From positions 212,001-276,000 of the forward strand of contig NZ_CP081878.1 in assembly GCF_022170825.1 (NCBI RefSeq): DNA of 64,000 bases, in the 5' to 3' direction. Numbering within the stretch: position 1 is the first letter of the stretch; each line of letters starts with the position of its first letter. Shown one piece after another: positions 38,905 through 47,334 of the stretch. Source of the stretch: Exiguobacterium acetylicum (GTDB lineage Bacteria; Bacillota; Bacilli; Exiguobacteriales; Exiguobacteriaceae). A program made the position numbers and the translations under genes. The notes under the pieces were generated by a model that made no database searches, had not been told where the DNA came from, and saw only the letters and a list, made by a program, of their open reading frames with translations.

Positions 38905-39719
38905 AAATGCTTGGTTATATTGAAAAAGCCTCACCGATTCATCGTTTGACGGGAACGACGAAATTGATTGGCTTCCTGTTATTTACGACGGCAACGATGT
39001 TCACTTATGACACACGGGTCTTGCTTGTACTGGGGTTAGTCAGTATCGTGTTATTCCGATTGTCGCGTATTCAGTTTCGGGAAGTCCGGTTCGTCTTAAT
39101 CTTTACAGCGATTTTTGTCCTGGTCAATGCGCTCGCCGTTTATCTCTTTGAACCAGAGCAGGGTGTAGCAATCTACGGATCGCGTCATGTGTTACTTGAA
39201 GGGATTGGACGATTTACGGTGACGTCAGAACAATTATTTTATCTGTTCAATCTAATCCTAAAATATAGTGTGATTGTTCCGATTGCTGTGTTGTTTCTCG
39301 TCACGACCCATCCGACAGAGTTTGCTTCTTCCTTGAATCGGATTGGTATACCCTATAAGATCGCCTTTGCAGTTTCCTTAGCGCTTCGTTACATTCCAGA
39401 CGTACAAGCGGATTTTCGGACGATCGCGAATGCCCAAGAAGCACGAGGAATTGCCGTCTCACACGGCTCCCTTTGGCAACGGGCACGTAATAGCATCCAG
39501 ATTTTACTTCCGTTACTGTTTACGAGTCTCGAGCGGATTGAAACGGTTAGCAATGCGATGGATCTCCGTGGATTTGGTGCGGGACGAAAGCGAACGTGGT
39601 ACAACCAACAGACGATGACACGAATCGATTATGTTGCCATCAGTTGTGTAGTACTTTTGACGATTTTCTCGTTCATTGTCACCTTTCATGATGGCAATCG
39701 CTTTTATAATCCGTTTTAA
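38895..39719 (+). CDS. ECF transporter T component
   Basis: 274 residues, EcfT/CbiQ family, four to six membrane helices with the cytosolic coupling helices marked by AQEARGIAVS and MDLRGFGAGRKR, the two Ala/Leu-Arg-Gly motifs that contact the ATPases. Last gene of the operon, so together with the S and A genes it is a dedicated (group I) ECF importer. Followed by a bidirectional terminator. Confidence 0.9.
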   Translation: MAVEMLGYIEKASPIHRLTGTTKLIGFLLFTTATMFTYDTRVLLVLGLVSIVLFRLSRIQFREVRFVLIFTAIFVLVNALAVYLFEPEQGVAIYGSRHVLLEGIGRFTVTSEQLFYLFNLILKYSVIVPIAVLFLVTTHPTEFASSLNRIGIPYKIAFAVSLALRYIPDVQADFRTIANAQEARGIAVSHGSLWQRARNSIQILLPLLFTSLERIETVSNAMDLRGFGAGRKRTWYNQQTMTRIDYVAISCVVLLTIFSFIVTFHDGNRFYNPF

Positions 39720-39731
39720 AACGTTATACGA

Positions 39732-39761
39732 AAAAGGCAGTGGATGCGTCCACTGCCTTTT
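39732..39761. terminator. Bidirectional terminator
   Basis: AAAAGGCAGTGGA / TCCACTGCCTTTT perfect hairpin between the convergent EcfT and cstA genes. Confidence 0.88.
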
Positions 39762-39779
39762 GTCATATGACCAATCCGC

Positions 39780-41573
39780 TTACGCAGACCGTTTTTGATT
39801 TTCCCAACGTGGTGAGTTCAATAGTTCAATCCATTTCTTAACGGCTGAGATCGTGATGACGATTGCAAGGAGTCCCATTGTTACAGACAAGACAGTGTTT
39901 AAGATACTGAACCCTGGAGAATCTGGATTCGCATAAACGTTTGCCACCATCCAGATGTCAGCGAACGTTACCGTAACCAAGAGGTAGACGAGCGGGATGA
40001 ACGTCGTCAGTGCATAGACTTTTTTATCGGCGATTTTCAAGATGATCGTCGTACCGATGATTAAGCCGATCGAAGCCATCAGCTGATTCGAGACACCGAA
40101 CAGGGCCCAAATTGAACCGATGTCGCCCGAGAACAAGAGATAGCCCCAGAAGAACGTCCCGAGTGCTGAAGCGAAGATGGCACCTGGAATCCAGTCGATA
40201 CGCTTCAATGGTTTGTAGAACTCGCCGAAGAAATCTTGAATCAAGTAACGGGCGACACGTGTTCCTGCATCGATTGCAGTTAGAATGAAGACCGCTTCGA
40301 ACAGAATGACGAATTGGAAGAAGAAACCGGCAATCTCTTTAAACCACGGGATGGCGCGGAAGATGAACGTCATACCGACCGCGAGTGAGACGGCACCACC
40401 TGTTCGACCGGCAAGGTCGAGTCCGATTTCACGAGATAAATCATCCAAGTAGACCGTGCTCATACCAAGCGTCGCGAATACTTCTGGTGTTGAGTTGATG
40501 GCGAAGTAATCACCGACTTCAAGCGATGTCGCAGCGATCAATGCCATGACGGCAACGAGACACTCGACAAGCATGGCACCAAAAGCAACCGGTTTGATGT
40601 CACTCCAACGATTGATCATCTTCGGTGTCGTACCAGAACCTACGAAAGCGTGGAAACCAGAAATCGCACCACAGGCAATCGTGATCGAGATGAACGGCCA
40701 GACTGGACCAGCAATAATTGGACCGCCACCATCAACGAACTTCGTAAACGCTGGAAAACGAATATCCGGATTGATGATGAAGACACCGACGATCAAGGCA
40801 AGGAAAACACCGATCTTCATGAAGCTAGATAAATAATCGCGCGGTGCGAGTAAGAGCCAAACTGGCAATGCAGCAGCGAAGAATGCATAAATCGGTAAAG
40901 CGATCGCGAGCTGGCGAGACGAGAGGTCGAACCAGTCACCGATGAATGTTTCCGTCAACTGAGGACCAAAACCAATCGCAGCTAAGATGAGTAAAAAACC
41001 AACTGTTGAAGCAAGGGCTAGATTACCACCTTTACGTAAGTAAATCCCAACGAACATCGCAATCGGAATCGTCGAGAAAACGGCGAATGTGCCCCAAGGG
41101 TTATGTTCAAGTGCGTGCAAGACGACCATCGATAGACCAGCCATTGTGATCGTGATGATGAAGAGCATCGCAAGACCGGCACAAAAACCAGCGACTGGTC
41201 CCAGCTCTTTTTTAGCGACTTCAGACAGCGACTGACCATCTTGGCGCATTGAGGCAAACAGAACGACCATATCATGGACCGCTCCACCGATGACGGCACC
41301 GATCAAGAGCCACAGTAAGCCAGGGAGATAACCGAACTGAGCAGCAAGGACAGGTCCGACGAGTGGACCGGCAGCAGCGATTGCCGCAAAGTGGTGTCCG
41401 AATGAGACCCATTTGTTCGTTGGGACGTAATCTTTTCCGTCCGCTAGTTTGTGAGCAGGTGTTTCACGATCATCTTTGATTTTTAAGACTTTCGCGGCCA
41501 TGAACGTACCATAGAGACGATATGCAATTAATAAGATACAGATGACAGCAATAACGATGGGAGTAGCGCTCAT
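39780..41573 (-). CDS. cstA: CstA-family transporter (pyruvate/peptide)
   Basis: 597 residues, about 16-18 helices, carbon starvation protein CstA/BtsT family. WLLIGAVIGGAVHDMVVLF and SGFHAFVGSGTTPKMI are family blocks. E. coli members BtsT and CstA import pyruvate and are also linked to peptide use. The divergent-side neighbours encode a LytS/LytR pair like BtsSR, which controls btsT. AGAGGAGG lies before the ATG. A cre site and an inverted repeat lie upstream. Substrate inferred, most likely pyruvate. Confidence 0.9.
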   Translation of the reverse strand: MSATPIVIAVICILLIAYRLYGTFMAAKVLKIKDDRETPAHKLADGKDYVPTNKWVSFGHHFAAIAAAGPLVGPVLAAQFGYLPGLLWLLIGAVIGGAVHDMVVLFASMRQDGQSLSEVAKKELGPVAGFCAGLAMLFIITITMAGLSMVVLHALEHNPWGTFAVFSTIPIAMFVGIYLRKGGNLALASTVGFLLILAAIGFGPQLTETFIGDWFDLSSRQLAIALPIYAFFAAALPVWLLLAPRDYLSSFMKIGVFLALIVGVFIINPDIRFPAFTKFVDGGGPIIAGPVWPFISITIACGAISGFHAFVGSGTTPKMINRWSDIKPVAFGAMLVECLVAVMALIAATSLEVGDYFAINSTPEVFATLGMSTVYLDDLSREIGLDLAGRTGGAVSLAVGMTFIFRAIPWFKEIAGFFFQFVILFEAVFILTAIDAGTRVARYLIQDFFGEFYKPLKRIDWIPGAIFASALGTFFWGYLLFSGDIGSIWALFGVSNQLMASIGLIIGTTIILKIADKKVYALTTFIPLVYLLVTVTFADIWMVANVYANPDSPGFSILNTVLSVTMGLLAIVITISAVKKWIELLNSPRWENQKRSA

Positions 41574-41610
41574 CTAAAATTCCTCCTCTTGAATGAACTA
41601 TGATGGATTT

Positions 41611-41637
41611 AGTATACAAGTTATGGAAGCGCTTTCT
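41611..41637 (-). promoter_or_regulatory. cstA promoter region with cre site
   Basis: Minus-strand -10 TATACT (41611-41616). Just upstream is ATGGAAGCGCTTTCT (41623-41637), a full cre consensus match sitting where the spacer and -35 would be. The -35 itself is poor (AAAGAA or TCAAAG), as expected for an activator-dependent promoter. CcpA repression is inferred. Confidence 0.7.
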
Positions 41638-41652
41638 TTGATTTTTAGATGA

Positions 41653-41691
41653 GGTGTCGTTTTTGTCCGGTGAAAGGTTGAAAACGGCACC
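41653..41691 (-). promoter_or_regulatory. Inverted repeat upstream of cstA, candidate LytR-type activator site
   Basis: GGTGTCGTTTT (41653-41663) and AAAACGGCACC (41681-41691) are inverted copies (10 of 11) with a 17-base spacer, placed about 40-80 bases upstream of the cstA transcription start. The adjacent LytTR response regulator is the natural candidate to bind it. Not a textbook LytTR direct repeat, so tentative. Confidence 0.5.
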
Positions 41692-41705
41692 TGAACCACA
41701 AAAAA

Positions 41706-41732
41706 GAAGCGCTCAAATACCAAGCGCTTCTT
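41706..41732 (-). terminator. Intrinsic terminator overlapping the response regulator stop
   Basis: GAAGCGCT / AGCGCTTC hairpin with a TTTTTT tract on the minus strand, spanning the stop codon. Confidence 0.8.
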
Positions 41733-42408
41733 TCAATAGTTTGACATACGTCCGACTGACCGGAACGTCGATCTGATGAATCTTTAAGTTGTAGGCACCG
41801 TTGAACCAAGGTTCGATCGCATCAATCGCTGATAAGTTGACGAGATAAGAGCGATGAACCCGTAAAAATCGATGATCTTGAAGCTTGCGTTCGAGTTCGA
41901 GTAAGGTCTCGTTCGAAGGATAGGCGTCATGTTCCGTGACGATTTTCGTCTTTCCGTTCTCAGCGACGATGTAATCAATATCTTGCGGGGACAATAATTT
42001 GAGTCGCTCACCGGTTTCGACGGCTAGTCGTTCGATTCGGGGTGCTTTTTTTGGCATCGGACGCGCGACTTTTTCAATCGCACGAACAATTCGTGCCGGA
42101 TCGTATGGTTTTAAGATGTAATCGTAGGCGTTGAGTTCGAAAGCCTCAAGCGCATGAGCATCGTATGCCGTCACAAACAGGAGAGCTGGTGGACGCGGCA
42201 TCGACTTCAAGCGTTTAGCGACTTCAAGACCGCTTCCATCCGTTAGTTCGATATCGAGAAAAACTAAATCGGGTTGAAGAGAGCGAACGAGTCGTTCCGC
42301 CTCCTCGACACTGCCAGTTTCCCCGACGACTTCAAGACCGGCTGCGGTCACATGATAACGGAGCTCATCACGTGCGAGAGGTTCATCTTCAATCAACAGG
42401 GTGCGCAT
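41713..42408 (-). CDS. LytTR-family response regulator (LytR/BtsR-like)
   Basis: 231 residues. Receiver domain (about 1-118): LLIEDEPLARDEL, phosphoacceptor Asp in LVFLDIELTDGSG, FVTAYDAHALEAF and LKPYDPARI. The C-terminal LytTR DNA-binding domain (about 130-229) has DIDYIVAENGKTKIV and FLRVHRSYLVNL. AAGGAGG is seven to eight bases before the ATG at 42408. It overlaps the kinase gene by 20 bases. Probable activator of the adjacent cstA. Confidence 0.92.
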   Translation of the reverse strand: MRTLLIEDEPLARDELRYHVTAAGLEVVGETGSVEEAERLVRSLQPDLVFLDIELTDGSGLEVAKRLKSMPRPPALLFVTAYDAHALEAFELNAYDYILKPYDPARIVRAIEKVARPMPKKAPRIERLAVETGERLKLLSPQDIDYIVAENGKTKIVTEHDAYPSNETLLELERKLQDHRFLRVHRSYLVNLSAIDAIEPWFNGAYNLKIHQIDVPVSRTYVKLLKEALGI

Positions 42409-44155
42409 GCTGGACCTCCTTTCTGACTTCGATCGGGAGACGAATCGCGATCGTCGTCCCATTTTGACCGTCACTCGTGATCGTAAACTGTCCTTTTTCA
42501 CCATATAGACTGCGAATCCGTTCGGCTGTATTAAATAGTGCGGTACCAGTACCTGCGGACGGAACGACTTCTCGACCGAGCCGAGCAAGACGAGAGGCGT
42601 CGATTCCGCGTCCGTTATCGACGACTTCGAGGCAAAGGTGATCTGCTTCACACCATGCCGTCACTCCGACATAACCCGTCTGTTCAGAAGAAAAGGCATG
42701 AAGGAACGCATTTTCGATCAACGGCTGTAAGATGAACGGTGGAACGAGTAAAGCCGTCGTCTCGTCTGCTAAATCGATATCGAGAAACGGACGGTTCGGA
42801 AAGCGAGCTGCTTCAAGAGAAGTATACGCTTCAATGTGCTCGAGTTCCTTTTGGAGCGGAATTTTCGTCGAACGTGCACCTTGTAAGTTACTGCGGAAGA
42901 AAGTCGATAATTCGAGCAATAACGTGCGTGCCTGTTCGACATCCGTCCGGCAAAGCGCATAAATCGTATTGATAGCATTAAACAGAAAGTGTGGATGAAT
43001 CTGCGCTTCAAGTGCGCGGATCTCGGCATCCTTCAGTAAGCCAGCTTGACGCTGTGCATTCCCGAGTGCTAGTTGTGTCGAGAACAATTTCGCTAACCCT
43101 TCAATGAGTTCGACTTCGACGGCGTCGAGCAATTCAGCATGAGGATAATAGACTTTCAACGTCCCAATCGTCGTTTTCCCGACAATCAGTGGAGCAATGA
43201 TTCCTGCTTGGAGTGGACAATCATGTACAGGGCAACCGATATCAAGTCGTTCCGTGACGAGTCGGACTTGTCCGTCCTGCAAGACGTGTTCCGTCGGTTT
43301 TGTCGTCCAGTGACTCCCAGCTTGATGGTGGTCGCTCCCGATCCCGATATGGGCCAGGATGACGGAACGATCCGTCAGTGAGACGGCTTCGGCTCGCGTT
43401 TGCCGCAACAGAATTTCCGCAACGGCCTCTGCCGTGTGGATATGTAAACCGCGCGTCAGATGCGGCAGCGTCAAATCGGCGATATGCAACGACCGTTCGG
43501 CTTCCCGTGCGCGAACCGTTTCTTCTTCTCGGGCGGCGAGACGGATGATTGATAAAAACAACCAGACACCAAGAACGTTGATCAGTGTCATCGGTAAAAA
43601 GATGAATTGAACAAGTTCGACAGCCGCATCAAAGGGGCGGGCGAATAGTAAAATCAGTGACATTTCAAACAGCATCAAAAAAGCAGTCAAACAAACGGGC
43701 AATAAAGCTTGGCTACCGAGTCGATCACGCCAGTAAGAGCGAAGTAATCCGCTGATACCACCGGCGATGACGGTAGAAAGCGCACAAGCGAACGCTGTGA
43801 ATCCGCCGAGGGAATAGCGGTGAATTCCGACGATCAGTCCAGTCATCAATCCACCGAGCGGACCAGCGAGTAACCCACTGATGACGACGATCATCGTTCG
43901 TGTGTTCGCAATCGCTGATGTCCCATCGACTTCTTCGAGCCAAGCATGGGGCAAGAATTCGGCTAAGTCGACTTTGACCCCTGTATAGTTACTTAAAATA
44001 CCATAGGTCGCAAAAAATAGGACGAGGACACGAAATTGCCAGCCCGCTTCCGGTTGACGCAGTAGCCGACGTGTCGGTCCCCACTGTGCGAGGATGAACG
44101 CTAAGATGATCATGATACCGAGTCGTTCGAGTAAAAAAGGAATCAGTTCCAACAT
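42389..44155 (-). CDS. LytS/BtsS-type sensor histidine kinase
   Basis: 588 residues. Six to seven N-terminal helices form a 5TM-5TMR_LYT sensor (about 1-190, with GLLAGPLGGLMTGLIVGIHRY-like core, key GPLGGLMTG). A GAF domain (about 225-360) is followed by the His_kinase block LEAQIHPHFLFNAINTIYAL with the phospho-His, and an HATPase domain with LIENAFLHAF and DNGRGID. GGAGG lies seven bases before the ATG at 44155. In E. coli BtsS and B. subtilis LytS, relatives sense pyruvate. Transcribed with the LytTR regulator. Confidence 0.92.
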   Translation of the reverse strand: MLELIPFLLERLGIMIILAFILAQWGPTRRLLRQPEAGWQFRVLVLFFATYGILSNYTGVKVDLAEFLPHAWLEEVDGTSAIANTRTMIVVISGLLAGPLGGLMTGLIVGIHRYSLGGFTAFACALSTVIAGGISGLLRSYWRDRLGSQALLPVCLTAFLMLFEMSLILLFARPFDAAVELVQFIFLPMTLINVLGVWLFLSIIRLAAREEETVRAREAERSLHIADLTLPHLTRGLHIHTAEAVAEILLRQTRAEAVSLTDRSVILAHIGIGSDHHQAGSHWTTKPTEHVLQDGQVRLVTERLDIGCPVHDCPLQAGIIAPLIVGKTTIGTLKVYYPHAELLDAVEVELIEGLAKLFSTQLALGNAQRQAGLLKDAEIRALEAQIHPHFLFNAINTIYALCRTDVEQARTLLLELSTFFRSNLQGARSTKIPLQKELEHIEAYTSLEAARFPNRPFLDIDLADETTALLVPPFILQPLIENAFLHAFSSEQTGYVGVTAWCEADHLCLEVVDNGRGIDASRLARLGREVVPSAGTGTALFNTAERIRSLYGEKGQFTITSDGQNGTTIAIRLPIEVRKEVQHAHPVD

Positions 44156-44179
44156 ATGCATTCCTCCATTCGAGTTAAG

Positions 44180-44193
44180 TGTAAACGCTCGCA
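44180..44193 (-). promoter_or_regulatory. Possible cre site upstream of the kinase gene
   Basis: TGTAAACGCTCGCA fits TGNAANCGNWNNCW and differs at one position from the stricter TGWAANCGNTNWCA. It lies 25 bases before the kinase start. CcpA may thus control both the sensor operon and cstA. Confidence 0.45.
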
Positions 44194-44217
44194 AAACGGA
44201 GAGCAATGCCGGTACAC

Positions 44218-44254
44218 AAAAAAGCCATACCCGCTCAATGAAGAGGGGTACGGC
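44218..44254 (-). terminator. Intrinsic terminator after folE2
   Basis: GCCGTACCC / GGGTATGGC hairpin followed by TTTTTT on the minus strand. Confidence 0.85.
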
Positions 44255-44262
44255 AAACTTAC

Positions 44263-45168
44263 TTATTGTGCGTCTTTATCGAACGTGATGCGTGCGATCG
44301 CATCGTGTTGGTGAATCGTTTCTTCGTTACGGCATTCAACGTAGAACGAAGCGATTGGATCCATTTCGTACAAGTCAGCAGCAATCAAGCGAACCATATC
44401 TTCTACGAAACGTGGGTTTTCGTATGCCATTTCTGTCACACGCTTTTCATCCGGACGTTTGAGTACTGGGTGAAGTGGCGCTGAGGCATTTGATTCCGCA
44501 GCATCAAGCAATGATTGTTTCCAGTCAAAGTCTTCTGCTTCATCACGTAACGATGCTTCCATCGTGACGTAACCACGTTGGTTGTGAGCACTGTATTCAC
44601 TGATTTCTTTCGAACATGGGCAAAGTGTCGTCACGTTGATCGTCAAGCCGACAGACAATGTTGCTTCATCTGTCTCTGTGTTAACGCTGACTGTTTGCCA
44701 CACTTCAGCATTCATCAAACCACTGAGTCCCGTTGCGGGTGCTTTACGCGTGAAGAACCATGGGTAGCGGATTGTCAATTGACCTTCCGTTTGTTCCATG
44801 CGGTCCGCTAAATCACGCGCGAATTGAATGAGTGATTCATTTGTGACCGTCCAACCTTCGTTGTGGTATTGATCGAGTTGTTCCGTTAAGCGGCTCATAT
44901 TGATCCCTTTACGGTCTTGTACGAGTGATGTCGACAGTTCAAACGTCGCGACTGTCGCTTGTGTTTTGTCTCCGTCTTGGATGACGACAGGATGTTTGAC
45001 GTTTGAGATTCCGACAGCATCTAGTGCGAACAGGAAGTTCTTCGGTGTATTTTGCAAGTCGACCATCTTATCTTTTTCAGTCGGTTTTGTTCCTTTAATC
45101 GGTGGTACCGAACCGAACAGCTTATGGCGCTCTTCTTTCGTTGGTAACGTAATCGGGTAGGTAGACAT
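44263..45168 (-). CDS. folE2: GTP cyclohydrolase FolE2 (type IB)
   Basis: 301 residues. It converts GTP to dihydroneopterin triphosphate, the first step of folate synthesis, with a metal bound by a conserved cysteine. The diagnostic block is LCPCSKEISEYSAHNQRG. AAAGGGG is nine bases before the ATG at 45168; another ATG at 45174 is too close. In B. subtilis, folE2 replaces zinc-dependent FolE under zinc limitation through Zur, but I see no Zur box upstream here, so it may be the housekeeping enzyme. Single gene. Confidence 0.94.
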   Translation of the reverse strand: MSTYPITLPTKEERHKLFGSVPPIKGTKPTEKDKMVDLQNTPKNFLFALDAVGISNVKHPVVIQDGDKTQATVATFELSTSLVQDRKGINMSRLTEQLDQYHNEGWTVTNESLIQFARDLADRMEQTEGQLTIRYPWFFTRKAPATGLSGLMNAEVWQTVSVNTETDEATLSVGLTINVTTLCPCSKEISEYSAHNQRGYVTMEASLRDEAEDFDWKQSLLDAAESNASAPLHPVLKRPDEKRVTEMAYENPRFVEDMVRLIAADLYEMDPIASFYVECRNEETIHQHDAIARITFDKDAQ

Positions 45169-45495
45169 ATTCATTGGCCCCTTTGTCCTTTTGTAGTGTT
45201 TCAATAGTAATAACATGACAGGAATGCTAGAGACGAGCAAGTCTGATGATTCCGCAAATGTGTTTCATCGTTTCATCGCTAGAAGTATTGTCTTGAATTT
45301 TATCACGAACATCAAATAAACGAAACTCGCACGACTCAAAAATGACACATTCTATAACTGTATGAATAACTTACTTGCAATCGGGTATATTATCCTATAG
45401 TATATGTTCAGGTGAACGTGTAATCATTGTTTTTTTGTCATAGTCAGTAACTAAGTTTTTTATTTTACAGGTAGTTAAAGAAAGGGATGACAGAG

Positions 45496-46353
45496 ATGGA
45501 TTGGCAGTTACTAATACAGTATGCCTGGGTCGTACTCGTCTTGATCGCGCTTGAAGGATTACTTTCAGCGGATAATGCACTTGTACTCGCGGTCATGGTC
45601 AAGCACTTACCAGGAGAACAACAGAAGAAAGCACTTTTTTATGGATTAGCTGGGGCGTTCGTCTTACGATTCGCGGCATTGTTCGCGATTTCGTTCCTCG
45701 TCGACATTTGGCAGATCCAAGCACTTGGAGCAGCGTACCTGCTCATCATGGGACTACGGCATATTTATAAGACCGTTAAAGCCAGAAAGCTCGGTGAGAA
45801 TCACGGGGCTGAAAATGAGCTAGATGAAGAACCAAAGTCAGAAGAGCCTGTTTCAAAAGGGGAATTCTGGCGGACAGTCGCGAAGATTGAATTCGCAGAC
45901 TTAGCGTTTGCTGTCGATTCGATTCTTGCAGCAGTAGCACTTGCCGTTGCCCTTCCAAACTGGGGATCAGGCGAAATCGGTGGTTTGAACACAGGTCACT
46001 TCATCGTCATCTTAACAGGTGGTTTGATGGGGGTCGTCTTGATGCGTTTCGCGGCACGTGTCTTCGTTAAGTTGCTTGCGGATCGCCCAGGTCTTGAGAC
46101 AGCAGCCTTTGCAATCGTCGCTTGGGTCGGTGTGAAGCTAGCCGTTCTTGCGCTCGAGCACCCGAAATACCACGCATCAATCGAAGGAACAATCTTTGAA
46201 GCCTTAAAACTTCCTGAAGGATTTGCCCACAGTACACCATGGCAGGCATTCTTCTGGACAGTCATGGTCGGTCTTGCACTTTGGGGTTGGTTCTCTTCAC
46301 CAAAAACGAAACCAAATCCAGATGCTGAAAAGAAAGTTGATCAAAACTTATAA
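45496..46353 (+). CDS. TerC-family membrane protein (first paralogue)
   Basis: 285 residues, seven to eight helices. The TerC signature is EGLLSADNALVLAVMVKHLP near the N-terminus, echoed by EFADLAFAVDSILAAVALA with conserved acidic residues in helices. TerC proteins export manganese or assist metal loading of exported enzymes. AAAGGG is nine bases before the ATG at 45496; the ATG at 45487 overlaps it. It has an acidic loop (ENELDEEPKSEE) absent from the paralogue. No yybP-ykoY manganese riboswitch seen. Confidence 0.88.
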   Translation: MDWQLLIQYAWVVLVLIALEGLLSADNALVLAVMVKHLPGEQQKKALFYGLAGAFVLRFAALFAISFLVDIWQIQALGAAYLLIMGLRHIYKTVKARKLGENHGAENELDEEPKSEEPVSKGEFWRTVAKIEFADLAFAVDSILAAVALAVALPNWGSGEIGGLNTGHFIVILTGGLMGVVLMRFAARVFVKLLADRPGLETAAFAIVAWVGVKLAVLALEHPKYHASIEGTIFEALKLPEGFAHSTPWQAFFWTVMVGLALWGWFSSPKTKPNPDAEKKVDQNL

Positions 46354-46360
46354 GAAATGG

Positions 46361-46390
46361 AACGATCCGTCGATGACGGGTCGTTTTTTT
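46361..46390 (+). terminator. Intrinsic terminator between the TerC genes
   Basis: AACGATCCGTC / GACGGGTCGTT hairpin followed by a T run. Confidence 0.85.
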
Positions 46391-46517
46391 GTGTTAGATT
46401 TTATTGAACATTGGGAATAAAACACAAGGTTAAGTACTTGAGTCGAGCTTTCATCTTTTTCTTTCCGATCGACCGGCATATAATGAATAGACTGAACAAA
46501 AAAGGGGATTCGTTAGT

Positions 46518-47282
46518 ATGGATATTGGATTAATTACACAGTATGCGACCGTCGGGCTCGTACTGATCATTTTGCAAGGATTATTATCCGCCGACAATGC
46601 GATGGTCATGGCGGTCCTAGTCCGACCGTTACCAGACGATCAGCGCAAAAAAGCACTCTTCTACGGTCTCGTCGGGGCACTCGTCTTACGTTTCGTAGCA
46701 ATCTTCTTTGCCTCGTACCTAGCGACGATTTGGGAACTACAAGCACTTGGGGCGATTTATCTCTTTTATGTCGCATTTAAAGGAATCGTCGAGGCACGAT
46801 CGAATAAACATCAAGTGCCAGACACGATTGCATCACAAAAAGCCTCACCGAACTTTTGGTGGACGGTCGTTAAAGTCGAGTTCTCCGATTTAGCGTTCGC
46901 GGTTGACTCGACGCTTGCAGCTGTTGCGATGGCAACGACACTACCGATGATCGGGGGAACGATTGGTGGTCTGAATACAGGACAATTCTGGGTCGTCTTC
47001 TTCAGTGGAATCATTGGACTCGTCATCATGCGTTACTTCGCAAGCTGGTTCGTCGTCTTGCTACAAAAACGACCAGGTATCGAAGAAGCAGCGTTTTGGC
47101 TTGTCGCTTGGGTTGGCGTAAAACTCGTTGTCATGACACTTGCCCATCCGTCAATCGACGTCTTGCCGCATGAGTTTCCAGAGAGTACACTATGGCAAAC
47201 GATCTTCTGGGTCGTACTTGCCTTGATTTTAATCATTGGTTGGTTCCGCAGTGGGAACAGTTCGACTAAATCAGCACAATAA
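46518..47282 (+). CDS. TerC-family membrane protein (second paralogue)
   Basis: 254 residues, clearly related to the previous gene: GLLSADNAMVMAVLVRPLP and EFSDLAFAVDSTLAAVAMA match in the same places. Its helix loop is shorter. A separate TATAAT (46479-46484) and the terminator before it show that it is transcribed independently. AAAGGGGA precedes the ATG. Tandem duplication with divergence; the roles are probably both in divalent metal handling. Confidence 0.88.
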   Translation: MDIGLITQYATVGLVLIILQGLLSADNAMVMAVLVRPLPDDQRKKALFYGLVGALVLRFVAIFFASYLATIWELQALGAIYLFYVAFKGIVEARSNKHQVPDTIASQKASPNFWWTVVKVEFSDLAFAVDSTLAAVAMATTLPMIGGTIGGLNTGQFWVVFFSGIIGLVIMRYFASWFVVLLQKRPGIEEAAFWLVAWVGVKLVVMTLAHPSIDVLPHEFPESTLWQTIFWVVLALILIIGWFRSGNSSTKSAQ

Positions 47283-47292
47283 CTAGAACTAG

Positions 47293-47318
47293 CGGGCAGG
47301 AACACTCTGCCCGTTTTT
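47293..47318 (+). terminator. Intrinsic terminator
   Basis: CGGGCAG / CTGCCCG hairpin followed by TTTTT. Confidence 0.85.
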
Positions 47319-47334
47319 CGTTAGGAGAGATTTT

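Noticed and set aside
45169-45420. Possible Zur box upstream of folE2
   Set aside because: No match to a TCGTAATNATTACGA-type palindrome could be found by eye.
45241-45495. Possible yybP-ykoY manganese riboswitch before the TerC gene
   Set aside because: ykoY-type TerC genes often have one, but none of the conserved aptamer blocks is present in this stretch.
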